A DNA stretch of 64,000 bases from QHXW01 sp963752965 (lineage in GTDB: Bacteria > Acidobacteriota > Terriglobia > Bryobacterales > Bryobacteraceae): NCBI GenBank assembly GCA_963752965.1, contig CAVWAJ010000014.1:62001-126000 (forward strand), in the 5' to 3' direction. The notes under the pieces are model-generated. The model was not told where the DNA came from, searched no databases, and saw nothing but the letters and a program-made list of their open reading frames with translations. The position numbers and the translations under genes were made by a program. Positions within the stretch are counted from its first letter, which is position 1. Each line of letters opens with the position of its first letter. Below, in pieces: positions 16,995-25,789 of this stretch.

Positions 16995-18482
16995 ATGGTC
17001 ACGGACGAGCAGGTGAGGAGGCTGAGACAGTTGTCGAATACAGAAAAGAATCAAGAGATTGCGGCGTCGAAGGCGGGAATGGACCCGACAACAGCGCGGC
17101 GGTATCTGAGCCTGGAAAGATTGCCCAGCGAACTGAAGAAGGAGCGCCAGTGGCGGACCCGCGAAGATCCGTTTGGCGAGGTGTGGGACGTTGTTCAGCG
17201 GCAGATTCAGGAGAGTCCAGGACTGGAAGCCAAGACGGTGTTCGCGTGGCTGCAGCGGGAATACCCGGGGCGGTTCAGTGACGGGCAGATCCGGACACTG
17301 CAACGGCGGGTCAAGCTATGGCGGGTGACGGAAGGACCCGCGCAGGAAGTGTACTTCAGCCAGAAACACGCACCGGGGCGACTGTGTGCGTCGGACTTCA
17401 CGCACATGACCGAGCTGGGGATCACGCTGGCGGGGCAGACGTTCGAGCACCTGGTGTACCACTTTGTGCTGACGTATTCGAACTGGGAGACGGGCACGAT
17501 CTGCTATTCGGAGAGCCTGGAGAGTCTCAGCGAAGGATGGCAGAACGCGGTCTGGGAGTTGGGAGCAGTAGCGGCCGAGCACCGCACCGACAGCCTGTCG
17601 AGCGCGGTCAACAACATGAGCAATCTGGAGGAGTTCAACCGGCGCTATGAAGGGGTGATGAGGTATTACGGGGTGAAGCCGCAGCATACCAATCCCGCCA
17701 GCCCGAACGAGAATGGCGATGCCGAGCAGAGCCACCACCGGTTCAAGCGAGCTGTGGAGCAGGCGCTGCTGCTGCGAGGGAGCCGTGACTTTGGGAGCTT
17801 GGCCGAGTACGCGCAATTTCTCAAGGATCTGTTTGCGCAGCGGAATGCGGGCCGGCGGGCCCGGTTGTCGGAAGAGATGGCGGTGATGCGGGAGTTACCG
17901 GCGCGGCGGATGGAATCGGCCAAACGGGAGCGGGTGAAGGTGGACTCTGGCAGTCTGATCCACGTAGAGCGGAACGCGTATTCGGTGAACAGCCGTCTGA
18001 TTGGGGCGCAGGTGGAAGCGCGGTCGTACCTGGACCATGTCGAGGTTTGGTACGGGCAGAGGAAGGTAGAAGACCTGCCGCGGCTGCGCGGGCGGGGCAA
18101 GCATCGCATCGATTACCGGCACATCATCGAATGGCTGGTCCGCAAGCCGGGGGCCTTTGAGAACTACCGGTATCAACAGGATCTGTTTCCGACCAGCCGG
18201 TTTCGTATGGCTTACGATGCGCTGAAAGACACGACGCCGAACCGGTCGAGCAAAGAGTACTTGAAGATTCTGAAACTGGCGGCAGTGGCCGGCGAGGTCC
18301 AGGTAGATGAGGCTTTGCGTGAGCTCCTGGAGGGGAATGCGGAGACAGTGATTACGGTGGAGTCGATCGAGGAAGCGCTGGCCAAACTCGATACCATTTC
18401 GGCGGTGACGATGGTGGAAGTGGCGCCGGTGAACCTGGCCAGCTTTGACCAGTTATGCACGGAGATGGGGGTGCGGCAATGA
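16995..18482 (+). CDS. istA: IS21-family transposase IstA
   Basis: A 495-residue DDE transposase. An N-terminal helix-turn-helix (about 20-45, AASKAGMDPTTARRYL) precedes the catalytic core: the first Asp in CASDFTHM, the second in the RTDSLSSAV block, and the Glu in PNENGDAEQSHHRFK. It cuts and joins the element ends with IstB as helper. Its stop overlaps the istB start by 4 nt (ATGA). Confidence 0.93.
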   Translation: MVTDEQVRRLRQLSNTEKNQEIAASKAGMDPTTARRYLSLERLPSELKKERQWRTREDPFGEVWDVVQRQIQESPGLEAKTVFAWLQREYPGRFSDGQIRTLQRRVKLWRVTEGPAQEVYFSQKHAPGRLCASDFTHMTELGITLAGQTFEHLVYHFVLTYSNWETGTICYSESLESLSEGWQNAVWELGAVAAEHRTDSLSSAVNNMSNLEEFNRRYEGVMRYYGVKPQHTNPASPNENGDAEQSHHRFKRAVEQALLLRGSRDFGSLAEYAQFLKDLFAQRNAGRRARLSEEMAVMRELPARRMESAKRERVKVDSGSLIHVERNAYSVNSRLIGAQVEARSYLDHVEVWYGQRKVEDLPRLRGRGKHRIDYRHIIEWLVRKPGAFENYRYQQDLFPTSRFRMAYDALKDTTPNRSSKEYLKILKLAAVAGEVQVDEALRELLEGNAETVITVESIEEALAKLDTISAVTMVEVAPVNLASFDQLCTEMGVRQ

Positions 18483-19264
18483 GCGCGGTCGCTGACGTAC
18501 GCCCGGCGCTGATTGGGCATCTGAAGGATTTGCACTTGCCGACGGTGCGGGAGTGCTACGAAGACACGGCGCGGCGGGCGGAACGAGAGACGCTGAGCTA
18601 TGAGCAGTATCTGCTGGAAGTGATCTCGCGGGAATGCGAGCAGCGGCGGAAGTCCAGGGTGCAGCGGCTGCTGAAAGACTCGGCGCTACCGCTGGAGAAG
18701 TCGCTGCAGAGTTTCGATCTAAAGAGGTTGCCGGGGAAAGCGACACGGCAGCTGCGAACGCTGCTGGACGGCAGCTTTCTGGACCGGAAAGAGAACGTTT
18801 TGGTTTTCGGGAATCCCGGATCGGGGAAGAGCCATCTTCTGACGGCACTGGCTCAGGAACTGGTGGTGATGCGGGAGCGCAAGATGCACTTCACCAAGTG
18901 CGCCTTGCTCATGCAGAACTTACTGGCCGCCAAGCGGGACCTACGGTTGAGCCGGGAGATCAAACGACTGGGGCGCTATGACGGCTTGATCATCGACGAT
19001 CTGGGCTACTCGCAGCAGAGCCGGGACGACATGGAAGTCGTGTTCACCTTGTTGGCCGAGCGTTACGAACGCGGCAGCGTACTGATGACCAGCAATCTGC
19101 CGTTCTCCAAATGGGAAGCCATCTTCAAAGACGCCATGATGACGGCGGCAGCCATCGACCGACTGGTGCACCATAGCGTGATCATCGAACTGAACATTCC
19201 GAGTTACCGGGTGGAGCACGCCAAGAAGAATCAACAGGCGGAAAGCCAGGGCGAGAGTGAATGA
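18479..19264 (+). CDS. istB: IS21-family ATP-binding helper protein IstB
   Basis: A 261-residue AAA+ ATPase. Walker A is GNPGSGKSH, Walker B is GLIIDDLGY, and sensor-1 is LMTSNLPFSKW. It directs target choice and stimulates IstA. The ATG at 18479 overlaps the istA stop; an upstream in-frame start at 18455 would lie within istA and is less likely. Confidence 0.93.
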   Translation: MSAVADVRPALIGHLKDLHLPTVRECYEDTARRAERETLSYEQYLLEVISRECEQRRKSRVQRLLKDSALPLEKSLQSFDLKRLPGKATRQLRTLLDGSFLDRKENVLVFGNPGSGKSHLLTALAQELVVMRERKMHFTKCALLMQNLLAAKRDLRLSREIKRLGRYDGLIIDDLGYSQQSRDDMEVVFTLLAERYERGSVLMTSNLPFSKWEAIFKDAMMTAAAIDRLVHHSVIIELNIPSYRVEHAKKNQQAESQGESE

Positions 19265-19652
19265 GGCGGAGGTCCGCACAAAACCCAAAAGCCGGGAGGA
19301 AAAAGAGCTGTGGAAATGCCGGGTCTGTGGAAAGAGTGGAAAGCCAAAGGCAGGCTTCCCACTCTTCCCACGAGCCCCCTTGGAAATCTCGCCAACAGCG
19401 AGCGAGCCTCCCACATTTCCACAGCTCCGGCGATGACGGCGGATGGGAACGTGCAAAACCAGAAGCAGGTTTTTCACGTTCCCACCGCCACGGATCCTCG
19501 TACTCCAAAAACAAAAAAACCGGGCCGCGGAACGGGCTTCGCCCTCCGCCCAGCGGCGGGCGCTCCGCGCCCCGCCTAAGAGCTAAAAAGTAGTTGTCGT
19601 TGATAGGGAGAAATAGTTGTCGTCAACCCAAAAGAATAGTTGACGCCGGACA
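19265..19652. other. Non-coding tail of the IS21 element
   Basis: About 390 bp between istB and the element end. It includes several similar GTGGGAA/GGAAATG stretches and ends in the inverted copies of the terminal repeat. Open frames here have no family resemblance. Confidence 0.5.
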
Positions 19653-19696
19653 TTCTTATGCCAATCAGGACTAATCTAATGTGTGCCGCCAAGAAT

Positions 19697-21142
19697 CAGG
19701 GGCTGGGTCTCGGACAGAGCTGTCCAAATTAGCCGGAATGGGTCTCGATGGCCATTGGAAACAGGGCCGATGGGGGTCCTAATCAGCGCTTTGCGGAAGC
19801 TGGTTGCCGTGTTCCGATCGCTGGTTCTCATTTTTGCTGTCCTAATAGCGCCGCTCAGAACTCCAGCACAAGTTGCCCGTCGTGCACGCCTGCCAAGGCA
19901 GGCGGCGCCTGAAAAGGATGATCGAGCCAGCAGTACAAGTCGCGATAGACAAACAGCTGCTGGCGGAGCAATGCCGTGAGATTGGACAAGGACCATCCGA
20001 AACTCGACCGCAACTGCAGATACTTGAGCAGCAGCATGGCAATCAAGGCCGTCCAGATTTGAATATGCAAGGCATTGGCGCTGGTGCCGACAAAGGTCCG
20101 GATGCGCAGGTTCTGCTTCAGATACCGGAAAAACACCTCGATCTGCCAGCGCTCGTGGTAGATCTGGGCGATGGTGGTGGATCCGAAGCCCAGGTGGTTG
20201 GTCACCAGGACCATGGATTCCTGCCGCTCCTCCACCCACACTTCGATGCGCCGGTAGCGCGCCTTCTGCTTGTACCAATGGCTACCCAGTTCGATCACCT
20301 CATCTTTGAGAATATTCCGGTGGTTGGGGAGCCGCCGCGATTCGATCACTTGGTAATGCGCATCGTGGCGCAGGCGCGTGACGAAGAAGACGCCCCCATC
20401 GGTCAGTTGCTGATACCACCGGTAGTCTACATACCCACGGTCGAAAACCACAATCGTGCCCGGCTCGAAATGGAAGGCACGCGCCACCTTCACTTCCGAA
20501 GCCTTGCCTTCGGTGATCACGGCGAAGCGCGGCAGATATCCGTCATGATCTAGCACCAGATGCAGTTTGGCGGCGCCCTTGGCGCCTTGCCACTTGGCCC
20601 AGTCATACATGCTGGAGCACAATTCAATGAGCGTGCCGTCGATGGTCATCAGGGGATTGCGGAACCGGAAGCGCCGTTGCGGACCAGCCGCCTGCTGACA
20701 GCGGCTGAACAGTTTCTCGAACACCTTTTGGTACAACTGCCAGGGCCGGTGCGCGTTGGCATAGGCCAGCGTGGATTTGTTGGGAGCCTGGGAAACGCCC
20801 AGATGTTTCAATTTCCCTTCGCTGGCAGCCAAACCGCCACAGATTTCGCGCAACGTGCGCGCCTGCCCCATCTGGCAAAACAGCATGGCCACGAACTGCC
20901 CCCAGCAGGTGAAACCGCGCGCGTGCCGCTCGGCTTTGGTCTCCTGCACAGCACTCTCAAACTCCATCCGTGGGAACAACTGCAACAACTGCGAGAAAAT
21001 GCTGCATACTCGAATCAAGGCGGAAGTCTCCGTTTCGTTGAGATTGGTTTCTGCCACGAACCCAACCTCAACTTACCAGAGCTTCCGCTGTCTTCTTTTG
21101 GAAAACCTAATTTGGACAAGCCTGGGTCCCAACCAGCCCCTG
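19697..21142 (-). mobile_element. IS4-family insertion sequence
   Basis: About 1.45 kb with one transposase. The ends are inverted repeats that start CAGGGGCTGG and include TGTCCAAATTAG at equal spacing, at 19697 onward and, inverted, up to 21142. No target duplication is visible: the left flank is a 44-bp scrap between this element and the IS21, and the right flank is a gamma-glutamyltransferase fragment. The original target has therefore been rearranged since insertion. Confidence 0.8.
19855..21057 (-). CDS. IS4-family transposase
   Basis: A 400-residue DDE transposase. An N-terminal DUF4372-like region (FSQLLQLFPR..ERHARGFTCWGQFVAMLFCQ) is followed by the catalytic domain: first Asp in LMTIDGTLIEL, second in VVFDRGYVDYRWY, and the YREK-type signature in YHERWQIEVFFRYLKQNL. 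Frame and length are intact, so it may be active. Confidence 0.92.
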   Translation of the reverse strand: MAETNLNETETSALIRVCSIFSQLLQLFPRMEFESAVQETKAERHARGFTCWGQFVAMLFCQMGQARTLREICGGLAASEGKLKHLGVSQAPNKSTLAYANAHRPWQLYQKVFEKLFSRCQQAAGPQRRFRFRNPLMTIDGTLIELCSSMYDWAKWQGAKGAAKLHLVLDHDGYLPRFAVITEGKASEVKVARAFHFEPGTIVVFDRGYVDYRWYQQLTDGGVFFVTRLRHDAHYQVIESRRLPNHRNILKDEVIELGSHWYKQKARYRRIEVWVEERQESMVLVTNHLGFGSTTIAQIYHERWQIEVFFRYLKQNLRIRTFVGTSANALHIQIWTALIAMLLLKYLQLRSSFGWSLSNLTALLRQQLFVYRDLYCWLDHPFQAPPALAGVHDGQLVLEF

Positions 21143-21445
21143 GCGCACGCTCAATTCGTCTCGGACATCGCAGATTACGGAATGAACGTGCAGGCAGCGA
21201 TGGAAGCTCCGCGCTTCACCAAGCAGCAAGCCAACGGCTGCGATGTGTCCATTGAGTTTCGCGTGCCGGCCGCCACACTGCAACAGCTCTCCGAGCGTGG
21301 GCATCAGATTCGCATAAGGCGCGAATACACGGCGGAGATGGGGCGCGGCCAGGCCATCCTGCACGACTCCAGGACGAAGACCAATTACGGGGCCTCCGAT
21401 CCGCGGGCCGATGGATCGGCGGAGCCAGAACCCATAACTCCGTAG
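21143..21445 (+). pseudogene. Gamma-glutamyltransferase, C-terminal remnant
   Basis: The residues AHAQFVSDIADYGMNVQAAMEAPRF and the following 75 match the small-subunit end of gamma-glutamyltranspeptidase, which cleaves glutathione and gamma-glutamyl compounds. The catalytic threonine and everything before it are absent: the sequence begins exactly at the IS4 edge. Nothing on the far side of the insertion elements encodes the missing part. Confidence 0.75.
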
Positions 21446-21666
21446 CGCCCCCGGACCGAGGAAATAAAACCGCGGCCTCCTCGCTGCCGGCCTCCTTTAA
21501 GCAGAAATCGCTATCTCGCCCATTCCGGAAAAGCGCTGAAGGAAAAGATGATGTCGCCGGGCGCAACCTCGCGCATGTCGCTGCAGGTTTTCCCTTACCT
21601 GACTCGCGTTACCATAGACGATCAGTTTTGTTCTTAGCCTGGAGTTTTTCCGGAATGATCCGGTGA

Positions 21667-23295
21667 TTGCGTGTTCGTGGCGTGAGACGGATAAGACCTT
21701 TGCGATTCCGAACGTTCGGATTGATTACAATAGCGGTGGCTGTCTGCCAGGGCGCCCAGCCTGTCCGGTTGGCGCCGCAACCCCAGAAATTCCGCACCTT
21801 CTACGCGCTACCGGATCCGGTCGTTCCGACGGCGTTGAACGCGCCTGCCGCACGACAGCCCGTGGGAGGTACTACAGCTCTCGCCGTGGCATCTGATGGC
21901 GCCGTTTGGTACGGCACTCGGCGAGGCGTGGTGCGCGTCGATCCCCAGGCCGCTCCGTGCGATCGCACCCAGTACTTTGCCGGGATGCGACACCTACCCG
22001 ATGACGAAGTGCAGCAACTGGCTCCCGACCAGGCAGCGGGCATGTGGGTGCGCACCAAGACCGGTGTATCCCATATCGAACTCCGCCCGATGACGCTTGC
22101 GGCCAAGGCAGCGCTATTTGAAGACCGCGTGCGGAAACGCCACGACCGCCACGGCCTCGTCGCGCCTTCGCATTTGCGTGTTCCTGGCGACTTAACAATA
22201 AATCAGATGCGGGACGACGACAACGACGGCTTGTGGACATCGATGTACGCGGCTGCCGAATGCTTCCGGTACGCCGTCACCAAGTCGCCCGAGGCGCTGG
22301 CCAATGCGAAGAAGTCGGCGGAGGCCGTACTGTTCCTGGAAGAGGTTGCCGGCAGACGTGGCTTCCCAGCGCGCTCATACATCCGAAAGGGCGAACCGAT
22401 GCCCCACGAGGGCGAATGGCACTGGATGTCGGACGGCGAGTATTACTGGAAGGGGGACACCAGTTCGGACGAGATCGTGGGCCATCTGTTCCTCTATGCT
22501 GTCGCGACAGATCTCTTGCCAGATCCGGTCCTGAAGAGGCACATCGCCGAAACCACCGCGAGAATCATGAACCATATCCTCGATCATGGCTATAACCTGA
22601 TCGACGTGACCGGCAAGCCTACGAAATGGGGTCGTTGGTCTCCAGGCTATTTCCGTGAGGAGCGGGGAGACAGCCCCTTGAACAGTATGGAGCTCCTAAG
22701 TTTTCTGAAAAGCGCTAGCCACATCACGAACAACCCCCGATATGAGACAGAATACACAAAGTTGGTTGTTGAGATGGGCTATGCGCAGCTTGCCACTCGT
22801 TACAAGGAACTGCGCGAGGAGATCAACTACTCCGACGAAGAACTGGCCATGCTGTCGTTCTATTGTTTGTTTCGATACGAGGAAGACCCAGGCGTGCTGC
22901 ACCGTTATTATCGGCGGGCGCTGAACGCATGGTGGGAGAACATGGCGCGCGAAGAAAACCCCCTCTGGACCTTTATTTACGCTACGGCGCAACCGAACAC
23001 AGCCGTAGACATCGAGAGCGCGGTCCGAACGCTCTACCGCATGCCAGTGGATACCATCGAATGGACTGCGAAGAACTCGCATCGCAAGGATGTAGTGATG
23101 GACACCGGTTTTGACCGTTTCCACCACCGCCAGGCCAAGGCCCTTTTACCACCTGACGAACTGCCGATCATGAAGTGGAATTCCAATCCGTTTGACATCG
23201 ACGGTGGCTCCGATGGTCTCAGCGAAGACGACGGCACCGCGTTCCTTCTACCGTATTGGATGGGGCGTTACCACAAACTCCTTTTGGGAGAGTGA
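21667..23295 (+). CDS. Propeller-repeat protein with alpha-helical (glycosidase-like) domain
   Basis: A 542-residue, probably exported protein; a hydrophobic leader (FRTFGLITIAVAVCQGAQ) follows a basic stretch. Residues about 70-145 hold two-component-regulator propeller repeats (TTALAVASDGAVWYGTRRGVVRVD). The rest is helical with aromatic and acidic residues (DDDNDGLWTSMYAAAECFRYAVT, GYNLIDVTGKPTKWGRWSPGYF), like an alpha/alpha-barrel glycan-processing domain, though I do not recognise a numbered family. Only two propeller repeats are present, far fewer than needed for a closed propeller. The start is uncertain: TTG at 21667 or GTG at 21682. Confidence 0.65.
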   Translation: MRVRGVRRIRPLRFRTFGLITIAVAVCQGAQPVRLAPQPQKFRTFYALPDPVVPTALNAPAARQPVGGTTALAVASDGAVWYGTRRGVVRVDPQAAPCDRTQYFAGMRHLPDDEVQQLAPDQAAGMWVRTKTGVSHIELRPMTLAAKAALFEDRVRKRHDRHGLVAPSHLRVPGDLTINQMRDDDNDGLWTSMYAAAECFRYAVTKSPEALANAKKSAEAVLFLEEVAGRRGFPARSYIRKGEPMPHEGEWHWMSDGEYYWKGDTSSDEIVGHLFLYAVATDLLPDPVLKRHIAETTARIMNHILDHGYNLIDVTGKPTKWGRWSPGYFREERGDSPLNSMELLSFLKSASHITNNPRYETEYTKLVVEMGYAQLATRYKELREEINYSDEELAMLSFYCLFRYEEDPGVLHRYYRRALNAWWENMAREENPLWTFIYATAQPNTAVDIESAVRTLYRMPVDTIEWTAKNSHRKDVVMDTGFDRFHHRQAKALLPPDELPIMKWNSNPFDIDGGSDGLSEDDGTAFLLPYWMGRYHKLLLGE

Positions 23296-23549
23296 TCTTG
23301 AGACGCGCGTTGTGGAACAAACGTCGACGCCCAAGCATAGGCTGAGTGTCGCCGGTCGGGGAGCCATAATCGTCGCGTGTCGGGAAGTTCCTGGACGGTC
23401 ACTGCCTGTCCGGCGAGGGAGTGAGCGAGCGTTGGAGTCCAGTGTCACCAATTTTCTAAAACGCAAGTAAAAATATTTGTCGGCACTTATAAGTAAGTCG
23501 CATGCTTATGTTTGGCCAAAAATCTTACGCAAGTCACGCAACGGAGCCC
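23296..23549. other. Intergenic region
   Basis: Downstream of the propeller protein. It holds an AT-rich patch around 23465-23525 that could contain a promoter for the small-gene string, but no clear -35/-10 pair. Confidence 0.4.
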
Positions 23550-23639
23550 TTGAATAAATACGACCAGCGACTTACACTTATCGAGTTACGCCGTTACGGC
23601 ACTTATCTCGATGCTGGTGCACGGAAGAAGGGGGAGTGA
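23550..23639 (+). CDS. Very small ORF (29 aa), first of a coupled string
   Basis: TTG start preceded by CGGAG; the peptide begins MNKYDQRLTLIELRRYGTYLDA and ends KKGE. The first part resembles the start of phage-type homeodomain-like helix-turn-helix proteins, so it may be a truncated gene. Its stop overlaps the next ATG (TGATG). Low confidence as a functional gene. Confidence 0.35.
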   Translation: MNKYDQRLTLIELRRYGTYLDAGARKKGE

Positions 23640-23740
23640 TGGCCATCGCCAAGCTTAGACCGCCAGGTGTACCGCTCGACGTTCATTGCCGATAGTGCAC
23701 CTGGCGCTACCGCAGTGGACCTTGCGAGCGATCAAGGCCG

Positions 23741-23760
23741 CGGCGCCGAAGGGGGAGTGA
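23741..23760 (+). repeat. Stop-start junction repeat, 20-bp exact copy 1
   Basis: CGGCGCCGAAGGGGGAGTGA, identical to 24087-24106. It encodes the end of one small ORF and the ribosome site of the next. Shorter relatives are at 23624-23643 (GAAGAAGGGGGAGTGATGG) and 24481-24500 (CCGAAGGGGGATTGATGG). Confidence 0.85.
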
Positions 23761-23761
23761 A

Positions 23762-24106
23762 ATGCGGGCAAAGAACATGGTGATCACGGACACGTACACT
23801 CTGCAAGTCGGACTGTTGAACATTCGCAGGGATTTGTGCTTCCGCGGCGAATTGCTCAAAGTGGCGGATGAGGATTATGTCGTCGTAATTGTGGGTCCAT
23901 CGCCGCTTCGACCTGGATCGCCCCGAGTGGCTGTCTTCAGCCTTGACTTCCAAACCGTCGACGGCTTTAGCTTTCAGATCGAGAAAGGATGGCCGATCTC
24001 GGTACTGCCGGACAATTCGGAAATTGCTTTAGACGCCAAGGCTGCCTATAGGAAACTCGAAGCGCAGTTACGCTGTAAGCCAGGCGCGGCGCCGAAGGGG
24101 GAGTGA
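23762..24106 (+). CDS. Small protein of unknown function (114 aa)
   Basis: No recognised family. It is beta-rich with alternating hydrophobic residues (YVVVIVGPSP, PRVAVFSLDF). The start is preceded by GAAGGGGGAG within the repeated junction sequence, an excellent ribosome site. It ends APKGE and its stop overlaps the next gene by one base (TGATG). A separate open frame with the same C-terminal AAAPKGE lies directly upstream, ending at 23760. Confidence 0.55.
   Translation: MRAKNMVITDTYTLQVGLLNIRRDLCFRGELLKVADEDYVVVIVGPSPLRPGSPRVAVFSLDFQTVDGFSFQIEKGWPISVLPDNSEIALDAKAAYRKLEAQLRCKPGAAPKGE
24087..24106 (+). repeat. Stop-start junction repeat, 20-bp exact copy 2
   Basis: Same 20 bases as 23741-23760, with the following TGGCC also shared with the 23624 and 24481 relatives. 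The identity reaches upstream of the ribosome site, beyond what selection on translation would need. Confidence 0.85.
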
Positions 24107-24495
24107 TGGCCGCGTCCAAGGGTAAGCCACTTCAGAGCAAATTGGATTACAAAGTCGCAGCGCTGAAACTCAGGCGTAAGGGACTCAGTTGGAGCCAGAT
24201 AGCGGAACACTTGGATTCCACTGAAGAGGAACTGCGGGAACTTGCGGATGTTGAACGGCCTGAGGTAATGACTGAGATCATTGCGCAGCTCAAGCGGCTC
24301 TACGCGACAAAGCCCACCCGTATTTCTAATGCGCAATTAGAAGTTCTTCAACAGGCGTTAACTCGCGAAGTACGCCGGCAGGGCTCCTATGAGTTCATCC
24401 AATCGAGAGTGATTCACGAATTGGCGAAACTGTACCCAGACCGGATGCGCGAGGCCGTGGAACGGCTAAAGCTGCGGCGGCCGAAGGGGGATTGA
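24106..24495 (+). CDS. Small protein with helix-turn-helix-like N-terminus (129 aa)
   Basis: Residues 10-40 (KLDYKVAALKLRRKGLSWSQIAEHLDSTEEEL) look like a homeodomain-type helix-turn-helix; the rest is helical and charged. I do not recognise the family. The ATG overlaps the previous stop and follows AAGGGGGAG. It ends RRPKGD with a fourth, slightly altered copy of the junction, after which only a six-codon frame follows. Confidence 0.6.
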   Translation: MAASKGKPLQSKLDYKVAALKLRRKGLSWSQIAEHLDSTEEELRELADVERPEVMTEIIAQLKRLYATKPTRISNAQLEVLQQALTREVRRQGSYEFIQSRVIHELAKLYPDRMREAVERLKLRRPKGD

Positions 24496-24737
24496 TGGCC
24501 AACTACCTGCAATAGGTACTGGAAAGCCGGAGGCGGTATTTGTCCCTGGTGACTCCTGCAAAGCTGCGTTCGATCAAAACGTCAAACCTGAACCTGAGCG
24601 GGATTCTGATGTGATTCTGGGATTCAAAACTCTGCACATGAAAGAGGAGACCGACCAGTGTGTACGTGAACGATGGTTGGCGCCTGATGTTTCATGTCAG
24701 GTGTTGAGGTGCACGGTTTGAGGGAGAACAGAACCTT

Positions 24738-24881
24738 ATGGAACAAATGTTCGAAGACTTTATTAAAGTGCTGCTTCGAAAAGGATGCGAGCTACCTTTG
24801 GCTTCACATTCATTGACCGCAACGGCCCAATCGCGGCCGGCTCCTGTGCACGAGAGCCACACGGCCCAGATTTCAATTTAG
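24738..24881 (+). CDS. Possible small ORF (47 aa)
   Basis: ATG preceded by GAGGGAG; peptide MEQMFEDFIKVLLRKGCELP then low-complexity residues. An overlapping longer frame (24785-25033, 82 residues, Cys-containing) is an alternative. Neither has a recognisable family; both sit in a region of gene remnants. Confidence 0.25.
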   Translation: MEQMFEDFIKVLLRKGCELPLASHSLTATAQSRPAPVHESHTAQISI

Positions 24882-25012
24882 CTGCAAATCACTGCCCCAC
24901 CGGCTTTTTTGCCGCGCCGATTAATGCCTTCGTTTGCTGTCCCGATGGCCGGGAATATCACCACCCTAATGGAGGACCAGACGACGGAGTCGACTTTACT
25001 GATATTACGCTC

Positions 25013-25212
25013 ATTGACCCGACGTGCCATTGATCGTGCTTTCGGCGGGAAACGCGAGCCCAGGACAACGGGCCGAGCACGAGAGTTTGGCGCGCTGCTT
25101 CCAAGGGCGGATGGAGATCGTGCCTGACGGCGGCCATTGGCTGCAATTGGATCGACCAGATGTGGTGATTCGTGCCATCAACGAGATAATCGCGCAAGTG
25201 CGAGGGCGATGA
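25013..25212 (+). pseudogene. Alpha/beta hydrolase, C-terminal remnant
   Basis: About 65 residues: VPLIVLSAGN then MEIVPDGGHWLQLDRPDVVIRAINEII, the typical last strand, catalytic histidine (GGHW) and terminal helix of an alpha/beta hydrolase. The nucleophile elbow and acid are missing, and the upstream sequence is unrelated. A decayed fragment. Confidence 0.65.
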
Positions 25213-25545
25213 ATGCGAGTTGTGCTTCCGGTAACCATGGGGAACGGCGCCGTAGCTCCTTAGGCGGCCGGCGCCCCGCCCGATCGATCTTCGCCACCGG
25301 GACGTGTGCGCCGGACTAGCAACCGTGTAACGGTTCACCGACCTGCTGTCGACACTGGTAGAACCGCTCGCCAGCACGCTGGCGGCCATCGTGCCCAGCC
25401 TCCCGATGCGGTCCACGCGCCTCAATTTCCTTGATGGTAGCAACCCAACGAGTCCAGCAGTTGTTTGACTGCATGGTAAATGCGCTGTCGGCCTCACGAT
25501 CGGCCGGCCATTGGGAATCGCCCATCCGCCAGCACTTCAGTAATG

Positions 25546-25760
25546 GCAGGGCGGTTTCGCTTCAGCCAGCCGTTCGACGACCTGCCCGATTCCACCGTCA
25601 CCGTGGTCGTTGCTGACATTAACGGCGCCGGCAAGCCGGATCTCTGTCGTGGCGCGCCGCGACCGACAGCAGCGCGTCACATTCCTCAACGACGGCCATG
25701 CCAACTTCAGCGATCCGCACCCCTTCGGACCTGCCGACGCCGATACTCCAATATGGGAGT
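25546..25760 (+). pseudogene. FG-GAP/VCBS repeat protein fragment, frameshifted
   Basis: One frame reads TVTVVVADINGAGKPDL, a canonical calcium-binding FG-GAP loop; the continuation is in another frame (RRDRQQRVTFLNDGHANFSDPHPFGPADADT), also canonical. A frameshift near 25635 separates them. It is a remnant of a secreted or surface propeller protein. Confidence 0.65.
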
Positions 25761-25789
25761 GGTACGAACCGACGCCCCTGTTGACCATG

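Larger units (their letters stand above)
16894..19652 (+). mobile_element. IS21-family insertion sequence, complete
   Basis: A 2.76-kb element with istA and istB. Both ends carry repeated copies of a CGACAA(C/T)TA motif: three at the left (16898-16956) and three, inverted, at the right (19590-19645), the multiple terminal repeats typical of IS21. The outermost bases are TGTTCGGCG at the left and the inverse of TGTCCGGCG at the right. The flanks repeat TTCTTA at 16888-16893 and 19653-19658 (8 bp if the TG is counted), within the 4-8 bp expected. Intact genes and matching duplication suggest a recent insertion. Confidence 0.93.

Noticed and set aside
19676..20278. Minus-strand 200-codon frame over the IS4 end
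   Set aside because: A frame-shifted shadow of the transposase C-terminus; the 400-codon frame has all catalytic motifs.
23741..24106. CRISPR-like or integron attC-type repeat
   Set aside because: Only two exact copies with genes between them, no inverted symmetry typical of attC sites and no integrase nearby.
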